This document shows positions 25,544-32,878 of a stretch of 35,061 bases of DNA, piece after piece. The stretch is from Alistipes sp. (GTDB taxonomy: Bacteria; Bacteroidota; Bacteroidia; Bacteroidales; Rikenellaceae), in NCBI GenBank assembly GCA_017631255.1, contig JAGBTP010000002.1:1-35061 (forward strand). Reading direction: 5' to 3'. Under the pieces are notes generated by a model that was given only the letters and a program-made list of their open reading frames with translations, did not search any database and had not been told where the DNA came from. Position 1 is the stretch's first letter. The number at the start of each line of letters is the position of its first letter. Position numbers and translations under genes: made by a program.

Positions 25544-25655
25544 AATAAAAAACGAGCACAATATTCAAGCCCCGGGGCTTGGGGAGGAATGTAAATATCG
25601 TGGAAGCCAACGGCTCGCGACTGCCGCCCGCCTTCCAGAAACAAATTCTGTAAAA
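25544..25655. repeat. MITE-like palindromic element, copy 1 (with extra internal sequence)
   Basis: It shares its left end (AATAAAAAACGAGC) and its 42-base right end (25614-25655: CTCGCGACTGCCGCCCGCC onward to TAAAA) with copy 2. About 56 additional bases lie between them, including the palindrome AAGCCCCGGGGCTT. The outer left inverted-repeat arm present in copy 2 is missing. Confidence 0.6.
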
Positions 25656-25879
25656 CACTTTGCGAAGCACCGCTATCAAACTACTAACTCTCCTTAAGGT
25701 TTGAGCAGAGCAAGAGGGGGGGGGCAATGTTTGGTGGCGACGAAGGCGTAGGTTTGGGGTGTTGGGCTATGTGGGCTTGCACACAAATAGTCACAACGAC
25801 CCAAGCCTAAATGTTGCAACGCAACACACAAAACATTGCACAACTCTCAGACAACTCTGCCACACCGTGGGAGCAGTCA

Positions 25880-25959
25880 TAGTTTTTACAGAAATAAAAA
25901 AACGAGCGGGAGTCTCGCGACTGCCGCCCGCCTTCCAGAAACAAATTCTGTAAAAACTA
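25880..25959. repeat. MITE-like palindromic element, copy 2, with 14-base terminal inverted repeats
   Basis: TAGTTTTTACAGAA (25880-25893) and TTCTGTAAAAACTA (25946-25959) are perfect inverted repeats 80 bases end to end. Inside, GCGGG-AGTC pairs with GACT-CCCGC around TCGC, and a small CAGAA-acaaa-TTCTG hairpin follows. Its right 42 bases repeat exactly 300 bases upstream. No transposase is nearby, so it would move in trans or act as a structured RNA or DNA site. Confidence 0.65.
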
Positions 25960-26201
25960 CTAACCCAAACTTAAATAAATGAAGAAACCTAACTACGCTG
26001 TCTCGTTGCCAGCGCAGCTGTTAGAGTTTATTGCAAAACTCATACCTAAAACGCCTCGCTCACAAAATTTATTGCACGATATCGCAGCATAGCGCACTTT
26101 TGACCTCTTATTGCTATTATAGAGCAGTTTCTCCTCATTGCCCCGCCCCACCGCTATAAGCCTAGCCTATGGTGCGATAAGAAAATAATTTGGCGGAATT
26201 A

Positions 26202-26231
26202 TTTGCGGGAAATAAAAAATTGCTACCTTTG
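26202..26231 (+). promoter_or_regulatory. metK promoter
   Basis: TTTG (26202-26205) and TACCTTTG (26224-26231) are 18 bases apart. The predicted start of transcription, near 26238, lies just before the riboswitch hairpin. Confidence 0.65.
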
Positions 26232-26245
26232 CAGCCGAAAACAGA

Positions 26246-26297
26246 TGTGGAAGGATTTGGACTGATTGCAACCACAATAAAAAAGTGCTAAAGCGGT
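26246..26297 (+). promoter_or_regulatory. SAM-II-type riboswitch aptamer upstream of metK
   Basis: The stem TGTGG/CCACA (26246-26250 and 26272-26276) closes a loop containing GGATTTG and GATTGCAA. An A-rich linker and then GTGCTAAAGCGG follow. The order and key bases match what I recall of the SAM-II (metA) motif: hairpin loop with GATTT and TTGCAA, A-rich spacer, and a GCTAAA tail that forms a pseudoknot with the loop. It sits immediately after the metK promoter. The natural inference is that S-adenosylmethionine, the MetK product, represses metK. The match was made by eye, not by a covariance model. Confidence 0.75.
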
Positions 26298-26359
26298 ATC
26301 TCAATAGCCTGGTGCGGTGACGAGCAATTCTGCCAAAAGACCACTTTTTTATCCCAGGC
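26277..26359 (+). promoter_or_regulatory. proposed expression platform of the metK riboswitch
   Basis: ATAAAAAAGTG (26277-26287), in the aptamer linker and start of the tail, is perfectly complementary to CACTTTTTTAT (26342-26352). In addition, GCCTGG (26307-26312) can pair with CCAGGC (26354-26359). The 11-base helix would compete with the ligand-bound pseudoknot, so the two folds look mutually exclusive. The outcome (termination at the six-T run or blocked translation) is not decided by the sequence. Confidence 0.5.
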
Positions 26360-26443
26360 AAAGTGCAAACCTCCATAATATGTTACCTGCCACCAGCGTT
26401 TGTTGGTAGCACAGTTTGTATTTAACGATAAAAAAACAATATT

Positions 26444-27733
26444 ATGGCATTCTTATTCACTTCAGAATCAGTATCAGAGGGTCATCCAGATAAGGTGGCC
26501 GACCAGGTATCAGACGCTATCCTCGACGAGTTCTTGCGTCGTGACCTCAACTCGAAGGTTGCGTGCGAGACACTCTGCACCACAGGTCTTGTGGTTGTAT
26601 CGGGCGAGGTGCGCTCGGAGGGTTATGTCGACATTCAAGGTGTGGCGCGTCGCGTGATCGACAAGATTGGCTACAACCGCAGCGAGTATCAGTTCGATGC
26701 AGCATCGTGCGGCATCCTGTCGGCTATCCACGAGCAGTCAGCCGACATCAACCAGGGCGTTGACCGCAAGGATGGCGAGGAGCAGGGCGCCGGCGACCAG
26801 GGTATTATGTTCGGCTACGCCGTAGAGGAGACTCGTGAGTTTATGCCTGCGACACTCATCCTCTCGCACGTAATCCTCAAGGAGCTCGCCGTAATCCGTC
26901 GTGAGGGCGAGGTGATGCGCTACTTGCGTCCCGACTCAAAGAGCCAGGTGACCATCGAGTATGGCGACGACCGCCGTCCTCAGCGTGTACACACCATCGT
27001 CGTATCTACGCAGCACGACGAGTTCATCCTCCCAACACACACTCGCAGCGAGGCTGAGGCTGAGCGCGAGATGCAGCGTATCATCGCCGACGATGTGCGC
27101 AACATCCTCATCCCACGCGTCAAGGCGCGTCTCGAGCGTGCTAACGACAAGCTTGCGGATCTTATCGGCGACGACTACATCCTCCATGTCAACCCAACAG
27201 GTAAGTTCGTAATTGGCGGCCCCCACGGTGACACTGGCCTCACCGGTCGTAAGATTATCGTCGACACCTATGATGGTCGTGGTGCCCACGGTGGTGGTGC
27301 CTTCTCTGGCAAGGACTCGTCGAAGGTGGACCGCTCAGCAGCATACGCAGCGCGCCACATCGCTAAGAATATGGTTGCTGCGGGCATCGCACGCGAGGTG
27401 CTCGTGCAGGTGAGCTACGCCATCGGTATCGCACAGCCACTCTCGATCTATGTCGACACCTACGGCACAGCAAATGTCAATATGAGCGACGGCGAGATCG
27501 CAGCTAAGATTGGCGGCATGTTCGACCTCCGCCCAGCGGCTATCGTCGAGCGCTTCGGTCTTAAGTACCCAATCTTCGAGGCTACGGCGTCATATGGCCA
27601 CTTTGGTCGCCGTCCATACACCGAGCTCGTGCGTTTCTACGGCGAGGGCAAGGAGTTTGCTAAGGAGGTTGAGTTCTTCTCTTGGGAGAAACTCGACGAG
27701 GTTGACCGCCTAAAGCAGGAGTTTGGCTTGTAG
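26444..27733 (+). CDS. metK: S-adenosylmethionine synthase (methionine adenosyltransferase)
   Basis: The 429-residue protein makes SAM from methionine and ATP. Hallmark motifs are [20 protein letters not shown] near the N-terminus, [12 protein letters not shown] in the middle, and [20 protein letters not shown] for the phosphate-binding loop. The length fits the Bacteroidetes form. The 200-base leader contains a SAM-II-like riboswitch, which explains its likely feedback control. It is a single-gene unit with a hairpin terminator 25 bases after the stop. Confidence 0.97.
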   Translation: MAFLFTSESVSEGHPDKVADQVSDAILDEFLRRDLNSKVACETLCTTGLVVVSGEVRSEGYVDIQGVARRVIDKIGYNRSEYQFDAASCGILSAIHEQSADINQGVDRKDGEEQGAGDQGIMFGYAVEETREFMPATLILSHVILKELAVIRREGEVMRYLRPDSKSQVTIEYGDDRRPQRVHTIVVSTQHDEFILPTHTRSEAEAEREMQRIIADDVRNILIPRVKARLERANDKLADLIGDDYILHVNPTGKFVIGGPHGDTGLTGRKIIVDTYDGRGAHGGGAFSGKDSSKVDRSAAYAARHIAKNMVAAGIAREVLVQVSYAIGIAQPLSIYVDTYGTANVNMSDGEIAAKIGGMFDLRPAAIVERFGLKYPIFEATASYGHFGRRPYTELVRFYGEGKEFAKEVEFFSWEKLDEVDRLKQEFGL

Positions 27734-27757
27734 TAGGTAAAAATGCCTCCACGCACA

Positions 27758-27800
27758 ATAGGCTCAGTAGCAAGTAGTTAGCTATTGAGCCTATATTTTT
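27758..27800 (+). terminator. terminator of metK
   Basis: ATAGGCTCA (27758-27766) and TGAGCCTAT (27786-27794) form a perfect nine-base stem, followed by ATTTTT. Confidence 0.8.
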
Positions 27801-27823
27801 CTGAAAAAATTTCTTCAAAAAAA

Positions 27824-27854
27824 TTTGCAGAATTAAAAATTGTTACTACCTTTG
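27824..27854 (+). promoter_or_regulatory. promoter of the tRNA-Leu gene
   Basis: TTTG (27824-27827) and TACCTTTG (27847-27854) are 19 bases apart, 21 bases upstream of the mature tRNA. It is one of the best matches to the Bacteroidetes consensus in the window. Confidence 0.7.
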
Positions 27855-27875
27855 CAACCGCAATAGAGCAGAAAT

Positions 27876-27959
27876 GCCCAGGTGGTGAAATTGGTAGACA
27901 CGCCACTTTGAGGGGGTGGTGGGCGCAAGCCCGTGTGAGTTCGAGTCTCGTCCTGGGCA
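27876..27959 (+). tRNA. tRNA-Leu, anticodon GAG
   Basis: The acceptor stem pairs GCCCAGG with CCTGGGC, with discriminator A at 27959. The D-arm contains AAATTGGTAGACA. The anticodon stem is CCACT/GGTGG with loop TTGAGGG, giving anticodon GAG (leucine, CUC/CUU). A long variable arm GGGC-GCAA-GCCC marks a class II leucine tRNA. The T-arm contains GTTCGAGTC. CCA is not encoded. Confidence 0.95.
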
Positions 27960-27962
27960 CTG

Positions 27963-27993
27963 AAACGGAAGATTTAGGTCTTCCGTTTTTTTT
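27963..27993 (+). terminator. terminator of the tRNA-Leu gene
   Basis: AACGGAAGA and TCTTCCGTT pair perfectly around a six-base loop, followed by a run of T. Confidence 0.9.
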
Positions 27994-28107
27994 GTTTATG
28001 TGCGTGTGAGTACGACAATGCTCCGCACAGCAAAGCACACCACTCCTAACAAACCCCTCTCACTCATAGACTACCGAGGCTCGCCCCGAATAAAAAGATA
28101 AAAAGAG

Positions 28108-28147
28108 AGCCCAGATGGATTGTACGCTTGGCACATCCACCTGGGCT
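28108..28147 (-). terminator. terminator of the second surface operon
   Basis: AGCCCAG and CTGGGCT form the base of a longer stem with TGGAT/ATCCA inside. The minus-strand tail is CTCTCTTTTTATCTTTTTATT. It lies 45 bases after the stop of the last fimbrillin gene. Confidence 0.85.
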
Positions 28148-28192
28148 TTCTATTGCGGGGTCACAGACAACCCTTATCGCGACCAGACTGCG

Positions 28193-29083
28193 CTACTCCC
28201 AGTCATCAATCTCGCCGTCGATGTTAATCTCGATCTTCTCCTGATCGGGCGAAGTGTTAAGCGTAATGGTGATGGTATGCTGATAGCCTGGTCGGAACGA
28301 TGTCGAGTATGTCAGCAGATAGGCAATGCCCTCCATCGTCACCTCCACCAGCGGCGTGCGGCGCTCGATATTCTGAGGCACGACAACCGCCGCAAAGGTA
28401 TCAGCCGAAAGCTGCTTCATCGTGATTGTACCCTTATCGCCATAGGCATAGCGCTGGAGCGAGCCCTTGGTGAGGTCAACCTCTGCCGTTGTCACAGTGT
28501 TGTAGAGGTGTACGACGATATCCTCAGGGAGCTCACCCTCATAACTTGGGCCACGCTCAATCTTAACCACCACGCGCGACATCATATGCTTGAACGCCAT
28601 ATTCACCACGCCATCCTCGCGTGCCACGCGCTCAGCCTTGGCCCAGAGGAGGTCGGCAGCCTCATACCCCGATAGTGCCTCGTCGGTGGCGGGGCTATTC
28701 TGGTCAAGAGGCAAGTCAAAGAGAAACTCGCTCACGGTCTCTGGGTGCTGGTAAGGGTAAACGGCATAGAAGTCACAAGGCTTCTCGCTCCAGTAAAGCG
28801 TGCGGTCACCCACCCAGATGCCATCCATAAGTGTCATAGCCTCGTTATTGAGGTAGTTACCCGACACTTGGAGTTTTGCCACCTCGTCACCCTCGTACTC
28901 TACGGCATAGAGGCTCATACGGTCACCCTCCTCGAACTCTGTTGCTGTGGCGCGCGTGCCACCCACCGATGCCTCGATGCGTATCTCGTCGGTGTTGTAT
29001 GCCACCTGCGGCACACTCTGCTGCTTCTCACAACCCGCCATCAGGAGGGCTGCTCCGGCTAATATAAAAATTGACTTTTTCAT
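28193..29083 (-). CDS. fimbrillin-family (Mfa-like) lipoprotein
   Basis: The 296-residue protein has signal MKKSIFILAGAALLMAGC (Cys18). It then follows the Mfa_like_1 layout: IRIEASVGGTRATATEFEEG, DRMSLYAVEY, LYWSEKPCDFYAVYPYQ, YEAADLLWAKAERV, FKHMMSRVVVKIERG, and a final TITITLNTSPDQEKIEINID. It shares the xDxLWAKAE pattern with the N-terminal domain of the M64 protein upstream, so the two are paralogous. It begins 17 bases after that gene and ends the operon. Assembly into a fibre or a cap subunit is inferred from family knowledge. Confidence 0.85.
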   Translation of the reverse strand: MKKSIFILAGAALLMAGCEKQQSVPQVAYNTDEIRIEASVGGTRATATEFEEGDRMSLYAVEYEGDEVAKLQVSGNYLNNEAMTLMDGIWVGDRTLYWSEKPCDFYAVYPYQHPETVSEFLFDLPLDQNSPATDEALSGYEAADLLWAKAERVAREDGVVNMAFKHMMSRVVVKIERGPSYEGELPEDIVVHLYNTVTTAEVDLTKGSLQRYAYGDKGTITMKQLSADTFAAVVVPQNIERRTPLVEVTMEGIAYLLTYSTSFRPGYQHTITITLNTSPDQEKIEINIDGEIDDWE

Positions 29084-29100
29084 CTTTTCTCCTCCTTTGA

Positions 29101-32100
29101 TTATTTGTTAAGCTGAGGCCTATCGCCCATATATCGTGGTGGCAGCTGCTTACCTGCACCCTCGCTGCTTATCACGAGCGAAGGTTCGAATGCTGCGCGT
29201 GTCTTGGCATCGCCGTAGATATCGAGCACATCGTTAGCGTAGAACTCCTCGAGCGAGAACTCCTCGCCGGCATAACGCATAATGCGTTCGACCATCTCCT
29301 GACGCGAGATTGCCGAGTAGTAAGGTATGTTGTTGTTCATACACGACACTGGCTCGCTGCGGAAGATGCCACGCGAGTGGAAGTAGCCACCCTCGTAGAT
29401 ATCCACGATGTTCGAGTACTTAGGGTGGAAGATAAGGTGCGACCACGCCACCTCGTCCATATCGCCCGTAGTCTCGAGGTTACGATACCAGCCGAGTGCC
29501 TTACCTGCATAGAATTCTTTAAGATGGTCACAACAGCGGCAATCACACGACTGAATAAAGGCATTATGGTAGATATACTCATCGGCAAGCTTACCAAAGC
29601 CGTGACCACCCGCCTCGTGCTGCACGATACCACGGAAATCGTATGGATAGGCATCCGCCGACATAGGACAGCACGCGATAGCCGAGCCGTCGCCCCACAT
29701 ATAGCATATACCACCATAGTCAGTTGTGTTCTCGATAAGCACCACAAGTGTCTCGCTGAGTTTATCCTCGGTTACACCGTCGGCCTTCATCGCATACTCA
29801 TAACAAGTTGCGTGGTTAGGAGTAATGCCCTCAAGCGAGTACTGCGAGCCAAACTTAGCATCGCGAATGGTGTTGACCGTACCCATACCCGAGTCGTTCG
29901 ACATACCGAAGATGGTGTAGACATTGAAGTAGTCGCGATATGTCTTGTATGGCTCAATATCGAAGTAGTAACCTATCGCCTCGGTGACACCTGCAAGGTA
30001 GTTACCACGCGCAATATCGCGCGCATCGAAGCAGTCGCCCATAAATACGACATTCACACCACCACCCACGGTAGCTGTCTGATTTACAATCACATCGCCA
30101 TCGCCATACTCGTAGTCATACTGCTCAACCTTAAGCGTTGCACGATAGTCCTTGTCATTGAGCAAGAATACCACCTCACCCGCACGACCGTTGTTCTTCT
30201 CATACTTATGGCTATTGTATGTACCGAGGTCTATCTCAAATGTACCAACCTCCGCATCTGTCATCTCATTAACAGTAACAGTGACCTCAACTTTACCAAC
30301 GCCCGACGATGGTGTTACAGTCACCCACTCTGGGCAGCTCTCCACGCTCCACGCCTGACCCGATGGTGCACGCAACACCAACTCACGACTATGCTCTGCA
30401 TTGAGGGTACGCATCAAGCGGCGCGAGATTGTAAAGTCGTGGTGCGCAGCAATGCGCTTAAACTCACTCCAGCCCGAAGCACTCTGGTAGCGATTTACCG
30501 CCGACTCAGGCACCTCCACCGCAAAGTTATCCTTCGCCACGCCATTAAACGCTCCCGACTGCACAATAGGCGGCTCTGTCGAGCGGCACACTATCTTACT
30601 AAGTCCATAGCAGTTTATAAATGCTCCTGACTTTATAACGCCCAAATCCGAAGGTAACACAACACCCTCTAATGTACTACAACGATAAAATGCACTCGCT
30701 CCCAAAGAAACCAATGATTCAGGAAACTCCAACACTCCCGTTAGTCGAGTATTTCCATCGAACGCATGGTCATCAATTGACAACAATCCCTCTGGAAATT
30801 CAGCGATAGAAGAGAAGTTACATCCATAAAAACAATTGTTGGGAATTCGTGTCAAATTTGCAGGAAGCTTTAACTCTCCCTGAAAACTACAACCATCAAA
30901 CGCCGACCCTCCAAAATCCTTCATTTCATCGTGCAGAATAAGCTGACCATTAAGACCTGAACAAAGCCAAAATGCATAATTTCCAATACAAGTCAAACTA
31001 TTAGGTATAACCAAATCACCACTAAAACCAGCACAAAAACCAAAGGCAGTATCCCCTAACTCAGTTAACCCATCAGGAAGCACCAATGGACCTGTAAAAC
31101 CACTACATTCGGAAAATGAGCCACCTCCGATTGTCTTAAGCGACGATGGGAGTTCAAGCGTTCCACTAAACGAAGAACAGTTATAAAATGCACTCTCACC
31201 AATCTCCTTAAGACCGTAAGGCAGAGAGAGAGATGAATAGTTTGAACAACCGTAGAAAGCTTCTCTCTCTATCACCGTCACATCATCTGGGATAATAAGA
31301 GCTCCAGAGAGTAGTGAACAACCATAAAAAGCAGAGCTGCCAATCTTTGTAACTCTCTCAGGAAAAACAAAGGTAGTAAGAGTTGACTTATCTCTTAATG
31401 CATCTGCTGGAATCTCGTCAGCATAGCCATATACAACACGACTACCAAAGTATTGAATATTTGGATAACGCTCGCTAACCATCTGACGACACTCCTCCTC
31501 ACTCTCAGGCATATCGCCCTCAAAATATTCATAGAACCAACCCCTCTCATCACCCATATTAATTTCGTAATACCAAGAGCCAACGATAGTAGACTCCTTG
31601 AGGTTTACCGCCTGCAAGATATCCATCTTATCGCGCATAAAGTAGAAATCCGCACCGCAAATCTTACCCGTCACCTTAAGATTCTTAATCTTTGCAGGGT
31701 TCTTGCCGTCAGCCTTAATCGTTGCCTCCAAAGTGCCAGCCTCGTCGAGGTGAACGACATAGTACTGCTTCGCCTCGCCGCCATTGCTATCGAGGTCGGC
31801 AACCCAGTCAATAATGGTCGTTGAGACCTCCTTAAGTTCGTAGTCGCCAGAGTGCGCCTTCTTGCTCACCTTGATGGTGTACTGCGTCTGCTTGCCAGCC
31901 TCGTAGCTCAGCACCGCATCCTTCTTAAAGCGAACAGCGATGCCGTCGACAGTAATAGAGAGCAGCGCCTTGCCCGCAGCAACACTCTGTGGCACAACGA
32001 TAGCACGGTAGCCATCGCCGCCCGACTTCATAACGATGCCCTCCATAGGCACCTCGCCCGTAGCCGTAGCAACACCCGTAGCCATATCAATAGCGGCAGT

Positions 32101-32733
32101 GCGGGCGGTATTCATCACGAGCACACTCTTATCCAACGCGTCCCACTCGCCAGCCTCGAAGCCACTGCCCTCGGTGAGTACCACATTGACGCACGACAGG
32201 CGGTGCGCAAAGCGCAGCTTCACAGCCTTCTCGCTCGGAGTGATATTCTCGGCCTTAGCCCACAAAAAGTCCGACTGCGCATAGCCGTCAACACCATTTG
32301 CGCCCGACTGGTCCTGCGCCACCTCGAAGGCATACTCCGCAACGCTGCCAACAGAGGCGTAGGGATAGTAGGCGTAGAGGTCGATGTTCGTCTCGGCATC
32401 CTTGTAGTAGATATTGCCGCTCGAGGTCCAAGTGTGGTTGGCCTCGTCGTAGGTGTAGCGAGCATTGTCGACCTGGTTGCCCTCGTCGACAAGCGTGCCC
32501 GCAGCGCTGTTGTTATCGGTGTAGTTAACACCAAAGAGACCAATCTGGTCGCCGTCGCAGAAGCCACCATCGTCGACACGCGTGGTGTAGGTCTGCGTAA
32601 TACTGCCACTGACATTGATAGCAATGGCACCGTCGGGCTTAGGCTGAGGCACCACGACCTCAACATCCTGCGTACAGCTCGCCGAAAGCGCCGCAAGAGC
32701 AATACCCCAAAGAAGTGAAAGTTTAATTTTCAT
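29101..32733 (-). CDS. fimbrillin-LRR-BACON-M64 metallopeptidase surface lipoprotein
   Basis: The 1210-residue protein has a lipoprotein signal with Cys20. Residues about 30-300 are an Mfa-like fimbrillin domain (SITQTYTTRVDDG, NIDLYAYYPYASVG, YAQSDFLWAKAENITP, RFAHRLSCVNVVL). Residues about 445-770 hold at least ten BspA-type LRR_5 repeats of 23-24 residues (IGSSAFYGCS, IGESAFYNCS, LGDTAFGFCAG). A BACON-type segment follows (about 800-900). The C-terminal part (about 930-1190) is an IgA-peptidase-type M64 domain with HExxH: H1039, E1040, H1043 in QHEAGGHGFGKLADEY. The LRR part is visibly more AT-rich than the rest. Adhesion plus proteolysis of a host protein is a fair inference; the substrate is unknown. 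Confidence 0.8.
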   Translation of the reverse strand: MKIKLSLLWGIALAALSASCTQDVEVVVPQPKPDGAIAINVSGSITQTYTTRVDDGGFCDGDQIGLFGVNYTDNNSAAGTLVDEGNQVDNARYTYDEANHTWTSSGNIYYKDAETNIDLYAYYPYASVGSVAEYAFEVAQDQSGANGVDGYAQSDFLWAKAENITPSEKAVKLRFAHRLSCVNVVLTEGSGFEAGEWDALDKSVLVMNTARTAAIDMATGVATATGEVPMEGIVMKSGGDGYRAIVVPQSVAAGKALLSITVDGIAVRFKKDAVLSYEAGKQTQYTIKVSKKAHSGDYELKEVSTTIIDWVADLDSNGGEAKQYYVVHLDEAGTLEATIKADGKNPAKIKNLKVTGKICGADFYFMRDKMDILQAVNLKESTIVGSWYYEINMGDERGWFYEYFEGDMPESEEECRQMVSERYPNIQYFGSRVVYGYADEIPADALRDKSTLTTFVFPERVTKIGSSAFYGCSLLSGALIIPDDVTVIEREAFYGCSNYSSLSLPYGLKEIGESAFYNCSSFSGTLELPSSLKTIGGGSFSECSGFTGPLVLPDGLTELGDTAFGFCAGFSGDLVIPNSLTCIGNYAFWLCSGLNGQLILHDEMKDFGGSAFDGCSFQGELKLPANLTRIPNNCFYGCNFSSIAEFPEGLLSIDDHAFDGNTRLTGVLEFPESLVSLGASAFYRCSTLEGVVLPSDLGVIKSGAFINCYGLSKIVCRSTEPPIVQSGAFNGVAKDNFAVEVPESAVNRYQSASGWSEFKRIAAHHDFTISRRLMRTLNAEHSRELVLRAPSGQAWSVESCPEWVTVTPSSGVGKVEVTVTVNEMTDAEVGTFEIDLGTYNSHKYEKNNGRAGEVVFLLNDKDYRATLKVEQYDYEYGDGDVIVNQTATVGGGVNVVFMGDCFDARDIARGNYLAGVTEAIGYYFDIEPYKTYRDYFNVYTIFGMSNDSGMGTVNTIRDAKFGSQYSLEGITPNHATCYEYAMKADGVTEDKLSETLVVLIENTTDYGGICYMWGDGSAIACCPMSADAYPYDFRGIVQHEAGGHGFGKLADEYIYHNAFIQSCDCRCCDHLKEFYAGKALGWYRNLETTGDMDEVAWSHLIFHPKYSNIVDIYEGGYFHSRGIFRSEPVSCMNNNIPYYSAISRQEMVERIMRYAGEEFSLEEFYANDVLDIYGDAKTRAAFEPSLVISSEGAGKQLPPRYMGDRPQLNK
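30595..31590. other. AT-rich island covering the LRR module of the M64 gene
   Basis: From about 30595 to 31590 the plus-strand text shifts to many runs of A and T (AAAATGCACTCGCTCCC, AGCCAAAATGCATAATTTCC) and AT-rich codons. The fimbrillin part (31850-32700) and the protease part (29100-30500) look GC-richer with Gly/Ala codons ending in C. The edges fall near the start and end of the LRR repeats, as expected for a module gained separately. Confidence 0.6.
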
Positions 32734-32785
32734 AGTATTATGTTTTTGTTAATAATTGCCTTGTATCCAAAGTGGAGACACATAT

Positions 32786-32866
32786 GTTATATGTACGCGT
32801 GTTGCGCACGCCCGCACGCGCTGTGCACGCGCACTATACGCGCGCGCATTATACACGCGCGTGCGA
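32786..32866. repeat. alternating purine-pyrimidine CG/CA tract with Z-DNA potential
   Basis: Between the two minus-strand genes the sequence is almost entirely alternating: GTACGCGTGTTGCGCACG, CACGCGCTGTGCACGCGCAC, TATACGCGCGCGCATTATAC, ACGCGCGTGCG. Such DNA can adopt left-handed Z form, and the transcript can form GCACGCGC/GCGCGTGC stems. It lies just after the stop of the collagen-like protein gene at 32879 and upstream of the M64 gene. Confidence 0.8.
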
Positions 32867-32878
32867 GCGAGAGCAAGG

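Larger units (their letters stand above)
25523..26201. other. intergenic region with two copies of a MITE-like palindromic repeat, no gene
   Basis: No convincing gene lies between the folC terminator and the metK promoter. The short ORFs here are unrelated to any family and overlap the repeats. The region holds two copies of a palindromic element (25544-25655 and 25880-25959) and a perfect 14-base palindrome AAGCCCCGGGGCTT (25567-25580). It also has a nine-base G run near 25713 that may be a slippage site. The last 200 bases before the metK promoter show nothing recognisable. Confidence 0.7.

Noticed and set aside
25759..25953. 64-codon ORF between folC and metK
   Set aside because: No family features, and it ends inside the second MITE-like repeat.
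25544..25959. CRISPR array
   Set aside because: Only two copies of the repeat exist, with a 258-base gap and no regular spacers or cas genes.
26389..26411. Hairpin just before metK (CCACCA and TTGGTAGC)
   Set aside because: The stem has a mismatch and no T-run. It may be part of the leader fold but cannot be called a terminator.
27785..28038. Short ORFs on both strands over the tRNA-Leu gene
   Set aside because: The tRNA fold is unambiguous and explains the conserved sequence.
29377..30630. Plus-strand ORF of 417 codons
   Set aside because: Antisense to the M64 protease gene, whose motifs and operon context are convincing; the plus product has no recognisable family features.
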